Shown: positions 8,741-16,656 of the stretch, in pieces | Numbering within the stretch: the first letter of the stretch is position 1 | Layout: every line of letters begins with the position of its first letter | Assembly: GCF_002911665.1 (NCBI RefSeq) | Contig: NZ_MTBP01000002.1 | Coordinates: 1,240,001-1,304,000 of the forward strand | Reading direction: 5' to 3' | Source: Actinomadura rubteroloni | Lineage (GTDB): Bacteria > Actinomycetota > Actinomycetes > Streptosporangiales > Streptosporangiaceae | DNA length: 64,000 nt | The notes under the pieces: generated by a model | The model's database searches: none | Seen by the model: only the letters and a program-made list of their open reading frames with translations | Told to the model about the DNA's origin: nothing | Position numbers and translations under genes: made by a program

Positions 8741-8896
8741 GCGGGAAGCCGCAGAACGCCCCCGCTCCGATCGCGGGGCCGCGAAACGCCGGGCGCGCGC
8801 GCTACTGCCCGACGGGCGTGCCGTTCCCCGCGAAGACGAACCTGCGCCCCCGCTGAACCCGCGACGCGTACCGCACTCCTGACGCCCCGGTGCTCA
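8741..8896. pseudogene. Non-coding stretch with a decayed duplicate of the NIS synthetase 3' end
   Basis: About 59 nt at 8816-8874 align with 8646-8705 inside the preceding gene: both read GTGCCGTTCCCCGCGAAG, then (a/g)CGAACCTGCGC, then CCCGCTG, then CGCGACGC and ACCGC. The copy has lost the reading frame to a TGA. It looks like a local duplication remnant. The rest of 8741-8896 has no gene I can support. Confidence 0.6.
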
Positions 8897-9153
8897 CCTC
8901 GCGTTGAACGCGAGGACGCGGACACCGATCACACGGCCCTCGATCTCGGGGTGCCGCCCCGGCGCTCGGCTCGCGTTGAACGCGAGGTCGCGGACACCGA
9001 TCACACGGCCCTCGATCTCGGGGTGCCGCCCCGGCGCTCGGCTCGCGTTGAACGCGAGGTCGCGGACACCGATCACACGGCGCTCGATCTCGGGGTGCCG
9101 CCGCGGAGTCGCGGACGCCGATCACACGGCGTTCAATCCGCTCTGAACGCGAG
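8897..9153. repeat. 72-bp tandem repeat array with internal 17-bp palindrome
   Basis: Three near-identical 72-bp units (8898-8969, 8970-9041, 9042-about 9107) plus a partial fourth (9108-9153) that runs into the 3' end of the next gene. Each full unit starts with CTCGCGTTGAACGCGAG, a palindrome with a 1-nt centre, at 8898-8914, 8970-8986 and 9042-9058; the first extends to 19 bp. The array lies between convergent genes. An open 60-residue frame on the minus strand repeats with the DNA and is not taken as a gene. Confidence 0.85.
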
Positions 9154-9324
9154 GCCGTGTTCGGCGAGGGCTTCGCGCAGCGTGCCGAGGGCCTTCGGCC
9201 CCATGCCGTGCAGGCCGGCGATCTCGCGTTCGGTCGCGGTCGTCAGGCTCTCCAGGTCGTCGTGGCCCGCCGCCGCCAGCGCGCGGCGCGCGGGCGCGGA
9301 GATTTTGGGAAGTTCGATGGCCAT
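9133..9324 (-). CDS. Small helix-hairpin-helix protein
   Basis: 63-residue protein with a single helix-hairpin-helix motif (LTTATEREIAGLHGMGPKAL, about residues 27-46), resembling the RNA polymerase alpha C-terminal domain or HhH repair domains that contact the DNA backbone. Start ATG 9324 has GAAAGG upstream. The stop codon abuts the 72-bp tandem array, and the last codons share the GAACGCGAGG core of the repeat unit. Function unknown; non-specific DNA binding or a protein-docking role is likely. Confidence 0.75.
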   Translation of the reverse strand: MAIELPKISAPARRALAAAGHDDLESLTTATEREIAGLHGMGPKALGTLREALAEHGLAFRAD

Positions 9325-9412
9325 TTGTGCCTTTCATGGCTAGAACCGGCGCGGCTGATCCCGTTATATCCGGGTAGGGCGACAGAAGACGCTCGCAAGG
9401 GAGGCCGTCGTC

Positions 9413-10969
9413 ATGCCGCTGGAGACGATCCGGACGCTGGCGGGCAACCTCCTCGCCGGCACCGCGCGACCCGACCGGCTGGCGCGCGTCCCGTTCCAGA
9501 TGACGCGGTACGGGGCCGTCCCGGCGGTCGTCGGCGCGATGTCCGCGCTGCGCTTCCCGCACCGCGTCGCGCTGATCGACGAGCGCGGCACGCTGACGTT
9601 CGCCGAGCTGGAGCGCAAGGCCGCCGCGCTCGCCACCGCGCTGCGCGACAGCGTCACCGGGGACGGACGGATCGGCGTCCTCGCCCGCAACCACCGCGGC
9701 TTCGTCCTCGCGGTGCTGGGCCTGTCGCGGCTCGGGCACGACGTCGTCCTGCTGAACACCGACTTCTCCGCGCCGCAGCTCGGCGCCGTCGCCGACCGCG
9801 AGGGCATCGCGCTGCTGCTGCACGACGCCGAGTTCGACGAGCTGGTGGACGCGTCCGGATTCGCCGGGGTCCGCGTCCACAGCTACGGCGACGCGCAGCT
9901 CGGCTCGCTCATCGAGGACGTCGAGCCGGTGCCCTTCTCCCCCGAACGGCCGGGCCGGCTCGTGATCATGACGTCCGGCACGACCGGCACCCCGAAAGGC
10001 GCACGCCACGACTACTCGCTGCCCGCGCTGCTCGCCGGGGGCCTGTCGTTCGCGCGCCGCGCGCCGATGCGGTCGGGGTCGCCGGTGGTGGTGGCGCCGC
10101 CGCTGTTCCACGTCCTCGGCTTCGGGTTCCTGATGATGGGGCTGGCGCTCGGCTCGCCGGTCGTCCTGGCCCCCCGGTTCGACCCGGCCGCGACGCTCGC
10201 GGCGATCGAACGGCACGAGGCGGGCACGCTCGTCGCCGTGCCGATCATGCTCCAGCGGATGCTGGACGTCCCGTACGGGCCGCGCCCGATGTCGCTGAGA
10301 ACGGTCCTGTGCGGCGGCTCGGCGCTGCTCCCGCACCTCTCGGAGCGGTTCATGGACGAGTTCGGGGACGTCCTGCGCAACCTCTACGGCGCGACCGAGA
10401 CCGGCTGGGCCGCCATCGCGACCCCCGAGGACCTGCGCGCCGCGCCCGGCACGGTCGGCCGCCCGTCCCTCGGCATCAAGGTGAAGATCCTGGACGCCGA
10501 CGGCCGCGAACTCCCGGCGGGCGAGACCGGCGAGATCTTCACCGGCGGCGGCCTGCGCTTCTCCGGCTACACCGGCGGGGGCGGCAAGGACGTCCGGAAC
10601 GGCCTGACCGCGACCGGCGACCTCGGCCACCTGGACGCGTCCGGCCGCCTCTTCGTGGACGGCCGCGCCGACGACATGATCGTCTCCGGCGGCGAGAACG
10701 TCTTCCCCGGCGAGGTGGAGGACCTGCTGAACCGGCACGAGGACGTCGCCGAGGTCACCGTCACCGGCGTCCCCGACGACACCTTCGGCGAACGCCTCGC
10801 CGCCCACGTCGTGCTCGTCCCCGGCGCGGCGACGACGGCCGACGACCTGCGCGACTACGTCAGGCAGCGCCTGGCCCGCTTCAAGGTGCCGCGCGACATC
10901 GTGTTCGTCCCCGAACTCCCCCGCACGAGCACCGGCAAGGTCCGCCGCCGCTCCCTCCCCGACGCCTGA
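9413..10969 (+). CDS. Acyl-CoA synthetase / AMP-dependent ligase (FadD-like)
   Basis: 518-residue ANL-superfamily enzyme that activates a fatty or other carboxylic acid as acyl-AMP and then acyl-CoA. The P-loop-like motif MTSGTTGTPKG is at about 186-196, NLYGATETGW is motif A5, TGDLGHLD and VDGRADDMIVSGGENVFP mark the hinge, and the catalytic Lys is in PRTSTGKVRRR near the C-terminus. ATG 9413 follows AAGGGAGG at 9397-9404. It stands alone on the plus strand; the convergent neighbour ends 9 bp after it. The substrate cannot be deduced. Confidence 0.9.
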   Translation: MPLETIRTLAGNLLAGTARPDRLARVPFQMTRYGAVPAVVGAMSALRFPHRVALIDERGTLTFAELERKAAALATALRDSVTGDGRIGVLARNHRGFVLAVLGLSRLGHDVVLLNTDFSAPQLGAVADREGIALLLHDAEFDELVDASGFAGVRVHSYGDAQLGSLIEDVEPVPFSPERPGRLVIMTSGTTGTPKGARHDYSLPALLAGGLSFARRAPMRSGSPVVVAPPLFHVLGFGFLMMGLALGSPVVLAPRFDPAATLAAIERHEAGTLVAVPIMLQRMLDVPYGPRPMSLRTVLCGGSALLPHLSERFMDEFGDVLRNLYGATETGWAAIATPEDLRAAPGTVGRPSLGIKVKILDADGRELPAGETGEIFTGGGLRFSGYTGGGGKDVRNGLTATGDLGHLDASGRLFVDGRADDMIVSGGENVFPGEVEDLLNRHEDVAEVTVTGVPDDTFGERLAAHVVLVPGAATTADDLRDYVRQRLARFKVPRDIVFVPELPRTSTGKVRRRSLPDA

Positions 10970-10978
10970 CCGACGTGG

Positions 10979-11284
10979 TCAGGCGGCGCGGGATTTGGCG
11001 GCCAGGCAGATGCGGGCCAGGTCGTTCAGGGCCTCGGTGCGGCGCTCGTCCAGGGTGCGGCCGTCGTCGGGGGAAGCTTCGGCGAGCGTGTCGATCACCA
11101 GGGAGAACACCGGCCACTCGTGCGGGTTGATGGCGCCCTGGAAGTCGACCGGGCCGTCGGCGAGGGCGTCCAGGTCGAGGTTGCGGGCGAACGTGGCGAG
11201 CGCCGCCTCGGCCGCGACGACGCCGATGCGCATGGCCAGCGCGGCGGGCTCGCGGCCCGGGGGAAGCGCGGTGCTAGAAAGCAT
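10979..11284 (-). CDS. Hypothetical protein, 101 residues
   Basis: Family not recognised. The product is soluble and helical, with conserved-looking text DFQGAINPHEWPVFSLVIDTLAEA. ATG 11284 is preferred over 11305 because a -10 box TATCTT (11292-11297) lies 7 nt upstream, which fits a leaderless transcript. It is downstream of, and on the same strand as, the methyltransferase gene and convergent with the acyl-CoA synthetase. Confidence 0.65.
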   Translation of the reverse strand: MLSSTALPPGREPAALAMRIGVVAAEAALATFARNLDLDALADGPVDFQGAINPHEWPVFSLVIDTLAEASPDDGRTLDERRTEALNDLARICLAAKSRAA

Positions 11285-11347
11285 GTTCGACAAGATAGAA
11301 CACACAAGCGAGCCGAGTCGAACGTTTGGACGAGTAAGTCGCCCCTT

Positions 11348-12127
11348 TCACCCAACATTCGCCTGAAGGTGCAGGTACGAGTGGGTGAAGTGAAGTTCGC
11401 CGTCTTTCCGGACGGGCCGCATCCCCGTCGCCGGGCCTCCGGCCAGCTCGGCGGTCAACTCCGCGCGGATCTGGTCGGCGACGTCGGAGGGCGTCCGCGC
11501 GGACGCCAGCCACGGCTCCAGCGGCCGGACGATCTCGTACCCGTCCGTGCGCTTGACCTCCGCGCCAGCGTCCTCGACCAGCGCCGCGATCCGGTCGGCA
11601 GTGAGCAGCGTGCCGTGCGACGGGTCGCGCAGCCGCTCGATCCGGTCGGGGTCGCCGTCCAGCCCGTCCGGCCGGACGATGTCGGCGATGATCAGCGCCG
11701 CGCCGGGCCGGCCGACCCGCGCCATCTCGGCGATCATCCGCGCCGGGTCGGCGACCTGGTGGACGGAGAACCGCGTGATGATCAGCGTGTACGACTTGTC
11801 CAGGTAGGGCAGCGCGGTCGCGTCGCCGAGCGTGAACGTGACGTTCGTCAGCCCGGCCCGGTCCGCGTCGCACTTGCCCGTCGCCAGCATCGCGGGCGTG
11901 AGGTCGAGCGCGGTGACGTGCCGGACGCGCGGCGCCAGCGCCCGGCCGACGATGCCCGTCCCGGCGGCGACCTCCAGCACGATGTCGTCCAGGTCGAGTT
12001 CGGGGTCGGCGAACGCGATCAGCCGGTCCAGATGGTTGACGAACGCGCCGTTCAGGCTCGGATCGGCGAACGTGACCGCCTGCTTGGTGAACTCGGCAAC
12101 GATTCTCTCGTCGTGGGTCGTCGGCAC
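11348..12127 (-). CDS. Class I SAM-dependent methyltransferase
   Basis: 259-residue Rossmann-fold methyltransferase. Motif I is VLEVAAGTGIVGRALA (about 50-65), motif II is VTALDLTPAML, and the GDATALPYLDKSYTLIITRFSVHQV segment is the Methyltransf_11/UbiE-like active face. Substrate unknown. GTG 12127 is preceded by GAGGAGG within about 5 nt. The nearby acyl-CoA synthetase and metal-dependent hydrolase suggest lipid or secondary metabolism, but this is only positional inference. Confidence 0.87.
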   Translation of the reverse strand: MPTTHDERIVAEFTKQAVTFADPSLNGAFVNHLDRLIAFADPELDLDDIVLEVAAGTGIVGRALAPRVRHVTALDLTPAMLATGKCDADRAGLTNVTFTLGDATALPYLDKSYTLIITRFSVHQVADPARMIAEMARVGRPGAALIIADIVRPDGLDGDPDRIERLRDPSHGTLLTADRIAALVEDAGAEVKRTDGYEIVRPLEPWLASARTPSDVADQIRAELTAELAGGPATGMRPVRKDGELHFTHSYLHLQANVG

Positions 12128-12216
12128 GCCGCCTCCTCGGGTTCCTGCCCACGGATCATCCCGGAATCGCGTGCGCCTGACCAGTGCCGGTGACGGTCAT
12201 CACGCGTTTCGGCCGG

Positions 12217-13143
12217 TCAGTAAGGTGTATATCCCGCCGCCTGCGCCGCCGGGGACCGCTTGAGGTAGTCGACCGCGAGCTGCGTCGAGCACACCTTCGA
12301 CGGGTGGTGCGACGGACGCAGATAGATCAGTCCCTCCTTGAGGAAGAACATCGCCATGCCCGGGATCTGCCCGCGCCGCACCGACCTGCGATAGGAGCGG
12401 TAGACGCGCGGGAGCGTCACCGGTCCCTTGATCGCCGGGTCGCGGCGCAGCAGGTCCAGCGTGCCCGCCGCCAGCGTGGACGACAGCAGCGTCACCGCGA
12501 TCACCCACGACACCGCGCGCAGCGGGTACTTCCCGCCGAGCTGCTCGAAGACGTCGAACACCACCGACCGGTGCTCGACCTCCTCGGCGCCGTGCCAGCG
12601 GAACAGGTCCAGCATGACCGGGTCGGCGCCGCACTCGTCCAGCACGGTGTTCTTGATGATCCACTCGCCGACGACCGCCGTGTAGTGCTCGATCGCGCTC
12701 ACCGCGCCCAGCTCGAACAGCAGCCGCCGCCGGAACCTGCGCGGCGAGCGCCGCGCCAGCTCGGCCATCTTCTTCGCGCGCTCGGTGAGCTGCGCGTGCG
12801 CGGGCCCGGTGATGTGGTCGGTCGGCAGGCCGTTCTCGGCGAGCAACTGGTCCAGGACGCCCTGGTGGTTGCGCGCGTGGACGATCTCCTGCCCGATGAA
12901 GTCCTTGATCTCGGCGCGCAGCCGCGGGTCGTCCAGGTACGGCGTCGCCTCCTGCACGCACTGGACGAACCATTTCTCGCCCGTGGTCAGCAAAATTTGG
13001 AAGAAATTCACCATATGGGTGGCCGCAGGTGCGTCCGGAATCCAGTGGACGGGCGTCCGCGACCAATCAAAGGTGACGCGCCTCACTTTCATCGGCGGAT
13101 GCCGTTCGTCCACCGCCGTGTCGTTCACCGTGGGAACCCCCAT
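12217..13143 (-). CDS. Predicted metal-dependent hydrolase (PF10118 family)
   Basis: 308-residue protein of the metal-dependent hydrolase PF10118/COG3687 family. Its helical core carries ferritin-like acid and His pairs: FIGQEIVHARNH, AIEHYTAVV and WHGAEEVEHRSVVFD, which probably bind a di-metal centre. ATG 13143 has GAAAGGGG about 10 nt upstream; the frame is open to 13191 but the added 16 residues look like read-through of non-coding sequence. Substrate unknown; often considered a membrane-lipid or steroid-related oxygenase/hydrolase. Confidence 0.82.
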   Translation of the reverse strand: MGVPTVNDTAVDERHPPMKVRRVTFDWSRTPVHWIPDAPAATHMVNFFQILLTTGEKWFVQCVQEATPYLDDPRLRAEIKDFIGQEIVHARNHQGVLDQLLAENGLPTDHITGPAHAQLTERAKKMAELARRSPRRFRRRLLFELGAVSAIEHYTAVVGEWIIKNTVLDECGADPVMLDLFRWHGAEEVEHRSVVFDVFEQLGGKYPLRAVSWVIAVTLLSSTLAAGTLDLLRRDPAIKGPVTLPRVYRSYRRSVRRGQIPGMAMFFLKEGLIYLRPSHHPSKVCSTQLAVDYLKRSPAAQAAGYTPY

Positions 13144-13299
13144 CGTCCCGTCACCCCTTTCACGCTGGTCGTCACGCGCATACGCAACCACGCGCCCCCG
13201 CGCGGCGCCACGGAGCCGATTGACAAAACAGAACGCGCAGTCCGCCGTGAGCGCGCGTTTTCCCGCTGGAATTCTCAGTGGCCCGGGTTTTCGCGCCGG

Positions 13300-16200
13300 T
13301 CAGGTCGCGGGAACGGTTTCCAGGAGCGCGGCGAGCCCGGACGCGTCCAACAGGTCGGCTGGGCGAATTGTCCGGTTGGCTCGGACGTAGTGGAACGCGG
13401 CGCTCACCCGGTCCAGCGGCACGCCCGCCAGCTCCGCCCACGCCAGCCGGTACGCGGCGAGCTGCACGGCGGCGGCCGCGGCGTCGGCGTCGGACGGGAG
13501 CGCGCCCGTCTTCCAGTCCACGACCTCGTAGGCGTCCGCGCCGGAGCGGAACACCGCGTCCATCCGGCCCCGGACGAGCCGGTCCCCGATCATCGTCTCG
13601 AACGGGACCTCGATGTCCAGCGGCTCCCGCGCGGCCCACTCCGACTCCTCGAACCGGACGCGCAACTCCTCGAAGTCGGTGTCGGGGGCGGCCTCGGCGT
13701 CGGTGGCGCCGGGCAGCTCGTCCAGGTCCAGCAGCCGCTGCTGCCCCCAGCGGCCCTCCAGCCAGGAGTGGAACGCGGTGCCGCGCCGGGCGTGCGGCGC
13801 GGGCGGACGCGGCATCGGACGGCGGATCTGCCGGGCCAGCGCCGCCGGGTCGCGGGCCAGCGTGACCAGCGACGACACCGTCAGATGCGCGGGCAGCTCG
13901 ACCTGGAGGCCGTCCCCGCCGCGGCCCCGGTCGCGTTCGGCGAGCAGCAGTTCCACGTCCCGCGCCCACGCCGACATGCGCAGCCGGTCCGGCTCGGCGA
14001 GCCCGTCGCGGCCCGCCCACGGACGGTTCCGGCCGCGCGTCGCGTCCTCGACCATCCGCGCCGCCTCCACGATCGCCGCGTAGCGCGGGCCGGTGTCGGG
14101 CTGCGGCGGCCACGCGCCCTCCTCGGCGCGCGCGAGCAGCGGGTTCGCCGCGCCGTCCTCGGGCGGCTCCGCCCACGCCGCGACCGTGCCCGCGCCCGCC
14201 AGGCACACCGCGCGGATCTCCTCCAGGAACGGCGACGGCCCGAGCGGACGCCCCGACGCGCCCCACCGGTAGCCCGTCGCGATGAGCAGGCTCGACGCCC
14301 GCGTCACCGCGACGTAGGCGAGCCGCCGCTCCTCGCGCAGGTCGCGTTCGGCGCAGGCGGCGTCGAACGCGGCGAGGTCGTCCTTCTCCAGGCCGCGCAG
14401 GACGGGCAGGTCCAGGCGGTCGCCGCGCAGCGGGAACGGCAGGACGCGGGCGTTGGCCGTCCAGCGGGTGGCGTTCTGCGGCGGCGACGGGAACACCGAG
14501 CCCTTCGCGGGCGCCCCGTTCTTCTGCGCCGCCGACGCCAGCCCCGGCACGATCACGACCGGCCACTCCAGGCCCTTGGACGCGTGGACGGTCAGCAGCT
14601 TCACGCTGTCGGTCTCGCCGACCCGTCCGGCCTCCAGCCCGAACTCCTCGGACTCGGCGGCCGACAGGTACGCCAGGAACGCGCCGAGCGTCGGGTCCTC
14701 GGCGTCGCCGGCGAACGCGGCGGCGGCGTCGACGAACGCGTCCAGGTCGGCGCGGGCGGTGACCGGGTCGAGCCCGGACCGCGCCGCGACCTCGATGTCC
14801 AGCCCGAGCGCGCGTTCCACCTCGGTGACGAGGTCGGGCAGCGCCAGCCCGGCCTGCGAGCGCAACTGCCGCAGCTCGTCGCGCAACCGGCGCAACCGGC
14901 CGTAGCCCTCCGGCGAGAACGCTGTATTCCCCCGACCAACCGACCCCGACCGACCTCCCGGCGACGGGCCGAGGTCGTCCAGCGCGTCGATGAGGCTGCC
15001 GGTCTCCTGGTTCAGCTCGGTGACCAGACGGCTCAGCGGATCGGCGTCCCCGGGCGGCGCGGCCTCGGGCGGCGTCTCGGGCGGCGTGATGTCGCGGGCC
15101 GCGTCCAAAGCCAGCTCGCGGGCGCGGCGGCCGAGCGCCACCAGGTCGCGCGGGCCGAGCCGCCAGCGCGGGCCGGTCAGCAGCCGCGCCAGCGCCGCCC
15201 CGGCGGACGGGTCGTGCATCACGCGCAACGTCGCGACGACGTCCTGCACCTCCGGGACGGTCAGCAGCCCGCCGAGCCCGACCACCTCCACCGGAATCCC
15301 CCGCGCCTCCAGCGCACGCCGGATCAGCGGGAACTGCGAGCGCTTGCGGGCGAGGACCGCGATGTCGGACCAGCGCAGCGGCTCGTCGGACGGCTCCCCG
15401 TCGGGCGCCGTCTCCGCCAGCGGGAGGGCGAGGACGCGGGCGGCGATGCGCTCGGCCTCGTCCTCGACGGTCGGCAGCAGCGCGCACTCGACCCGTCCGC
15501 GCCCCTCCCGGCCCGCGCCCGGCGTCAGCACCGGCACCTGCGCGGTGTCGGCGCGCAGTTCCTCCTGGACGCGCGCGGCGGCGGCGAGGATCCGCTCGCC
15601 GTTGCGGAAGCTGCGGCTGAGCTGCCGGACGGGCGCGGGCTCGGCGGGCCGTCCGCGCGGTCCCTCGATCGCCGGACGGCGCGGGAAGTCGTGGGTGAAC
15701 CGCAGCAGGTTCCCCGCGCTCGCCCCGCGCCAGCCGTAGATCGACTGGCACGGGTCGCCGACCGCCGTCACCGGGTGCCCGCCGCCGAACAGCGACCGCA
15801 GCAGGACGAGCTGCGCCTGGCTCGTGTCCTGGTACTCGTCCAGCAGCACGACCGAGAACCGCGACCGCTCGATCATCCCGACCTCGGGATGCCGGGCCGC
15901 GATGCGCGCGGCGAGGGCCATCTGGTCGCCGTGGTCCACGACCTCCCGGTTGCGCTTGGCTTGCCGGTACGCCTCGATCAGCGGCAGGAGCCGCTCCCGG
16001 ACGGCCTGTTTGCGGACGATGTCGCGCTGCGCGTTCAGCGGCTTGGCGAGCGCGGCGAACCGGGCGTCCAGCCACGCCCCGACGCGCCGGATGTCCTCCG
16101 GGCCGCGCAGATGCTCCGCCAGGTCGCCCGCCAGTTCCATGACGGCCTTGGTGACGGTGTCGGGCGACCAGTCCACCTCGTCCATCGGGCCGTCGTAGGC

Positions 16201-16656
16201 GTCCACGACCCGCGAGCAGAGCTGCCACGCGACCGCCGGGGAGATCAGCCGCATCGTCGGCTCCAGCGCCTCGCGCAGCGCGTGGTCGCCGAACAGCCGC
16301 GCCGCGTAGGAGTGGTACGTCGCGACCATCGGCTCGCCGTGGCGCAGGTCGTCGCCGCCGAGGCGTTCCAGCTCGTCCTCGGGCAGCGCCTCGAACAGCG
16401 CGTCCAGCCGCTTGCGGACCCGGACGGCCAGCTCGGCGGCGGCCTTGCGGGTGAACGTCAGCCCGAGCACCCGCTCCGGCCGGACGAACCCGTTCGCCAC
16501 CAGCCACACCACGCGGGCCGCCATCGTCTCGCTCTTGCCCGACCCGGCGCCCGCGATCACCGCCATCGGCGCCAGCGGCGCCGCGATCACCTCCGCCTGC
16601 TCGCGCGTCGGCTCCGGCAGCTCCAGCAGGCGCGCCAGCTCCGCCGGAGTGATCAT
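13300..16656 (-). CDS. adnB: AdnB helicase-nuclease subunit
   Basis: 1118-residue UvrD-like motor fused to a C-terminal RecB-type nuclease; with AdnA it forms the actinobacterial double-strand-break resection machine. Walker A GAGSGKS is at 36-42, then LLDEYQDTSQ (motif II), GDPCQSIYGWRGAS (motif III), LLTVHASKGLEWPVV (motif V) and YVAVTRA (motif VI). Nuclease residues are AFHSWLE, RMDAVF and VVDWKTG near the C-terminus. ATG 16656 overlaps the adnA stop as ATGA, so the two are coupled. Length and order match Rv3202c-Rv3201c. Confidence 0.93.
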   Translation of the reverse strand: MITPAELARLLELPEPTREQAEVIAAPLAPMAVIAGAGSGKSETMAARVVWLVANGFVRPERVLGLTFTRKAAAELAVRVRKRLDALFEALPEDELERLGGDDLRHGEPMVATYHSYAARLFGDHALREALEPTMRLISPAVAWQLCSRVVDAYDGPMDEVDWSPDTVTKAVMELAGDLAEHLRGPEDIRRVGAWLDARFAALAKPLNAQRDIVRKQAVRERLLPLIEAYRQAKRNREVVDHGDQMALAARIAARHPEVGMIERSRFSVVLLDEYQDTSQAQLVLLRSLFGGGHPVTAVGDPCQSIYGWRGASAGNLLRFTHDFPRRPAIEGPRGRPAEPAPVRQLSRSFRNGERILAAAARVQEELRADTAQVPVLTPGAGREGRGRVECALLPTVEDEAERIAARVLALPLAETAPDGEPSDEPLRWSDIAVLARKRSQFPLIRRALEARGIPVEVVGLGGLLTVPEVQDVVATLRVMHDPSAGAALARLLTGPRWRLGPRDLVALGRRARELALDAARDITPPETPPEAAPPGDADPLSRLVTELNQETGSLIDALDDLGPSPGGRSGSVGRGNTAFSPEGYGRLRRLRDELRQLRSQAGLALPDLVTEVERALGLDIEVAARSGLDPVTARADLDAFVDAAAAFAGDAEDPTLGAFLAYLSAAESEEFGLEAGRVGETDSVKLLTVHASKGLEWPVVIVPGLASAAQKNGAPAKGSVFPSPPQNATRWTANARVLPFPLRGDRLDLPVLRGLEKDDLAAFDAACAERDLREERRLAYVAVTRASSLLIATGYRWGASGRPLGPSPFLEEIRAVCLAGAGTVAAWAEPPEDGAANPLLARAEEGAWPPQPDTGPRYAAIVEAARMVEDATRGRNRPWAGRDGLAEPDRLRMSAWARDVELLLAERDRGRGGDGLQVELPAHLTVSSLVTLARDPAALARQIRRPMPRPPAPHARRGTAFHSWLEGRWGQQRLLDLDELPGATDAEAAPDTDFEELRVRFEESEWAAREPLDIEVPFETMIGDRLVRGRMDAVFRSGADAYEVVDWKTGALPSDADAAAAAVQLAAYRLAWAELAGVPLDRVSAAFHYVRANRTIRPADLLDASGLAALLETVPAT

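Noticed and set aside
8894..9076. 60-residue repetitive minus-strand frame in the 72-bp array
   Set aside because: No ribosome site and the peptide repeats simply mirror the DNA repeat.
8897..9153. CRISPR-like array
   Set aside because: Units are contiguous and identical over 72 bp, with no variable spacers and no cas genes; the nearby PD-(D/E)XK gene at 42021 is not linked.
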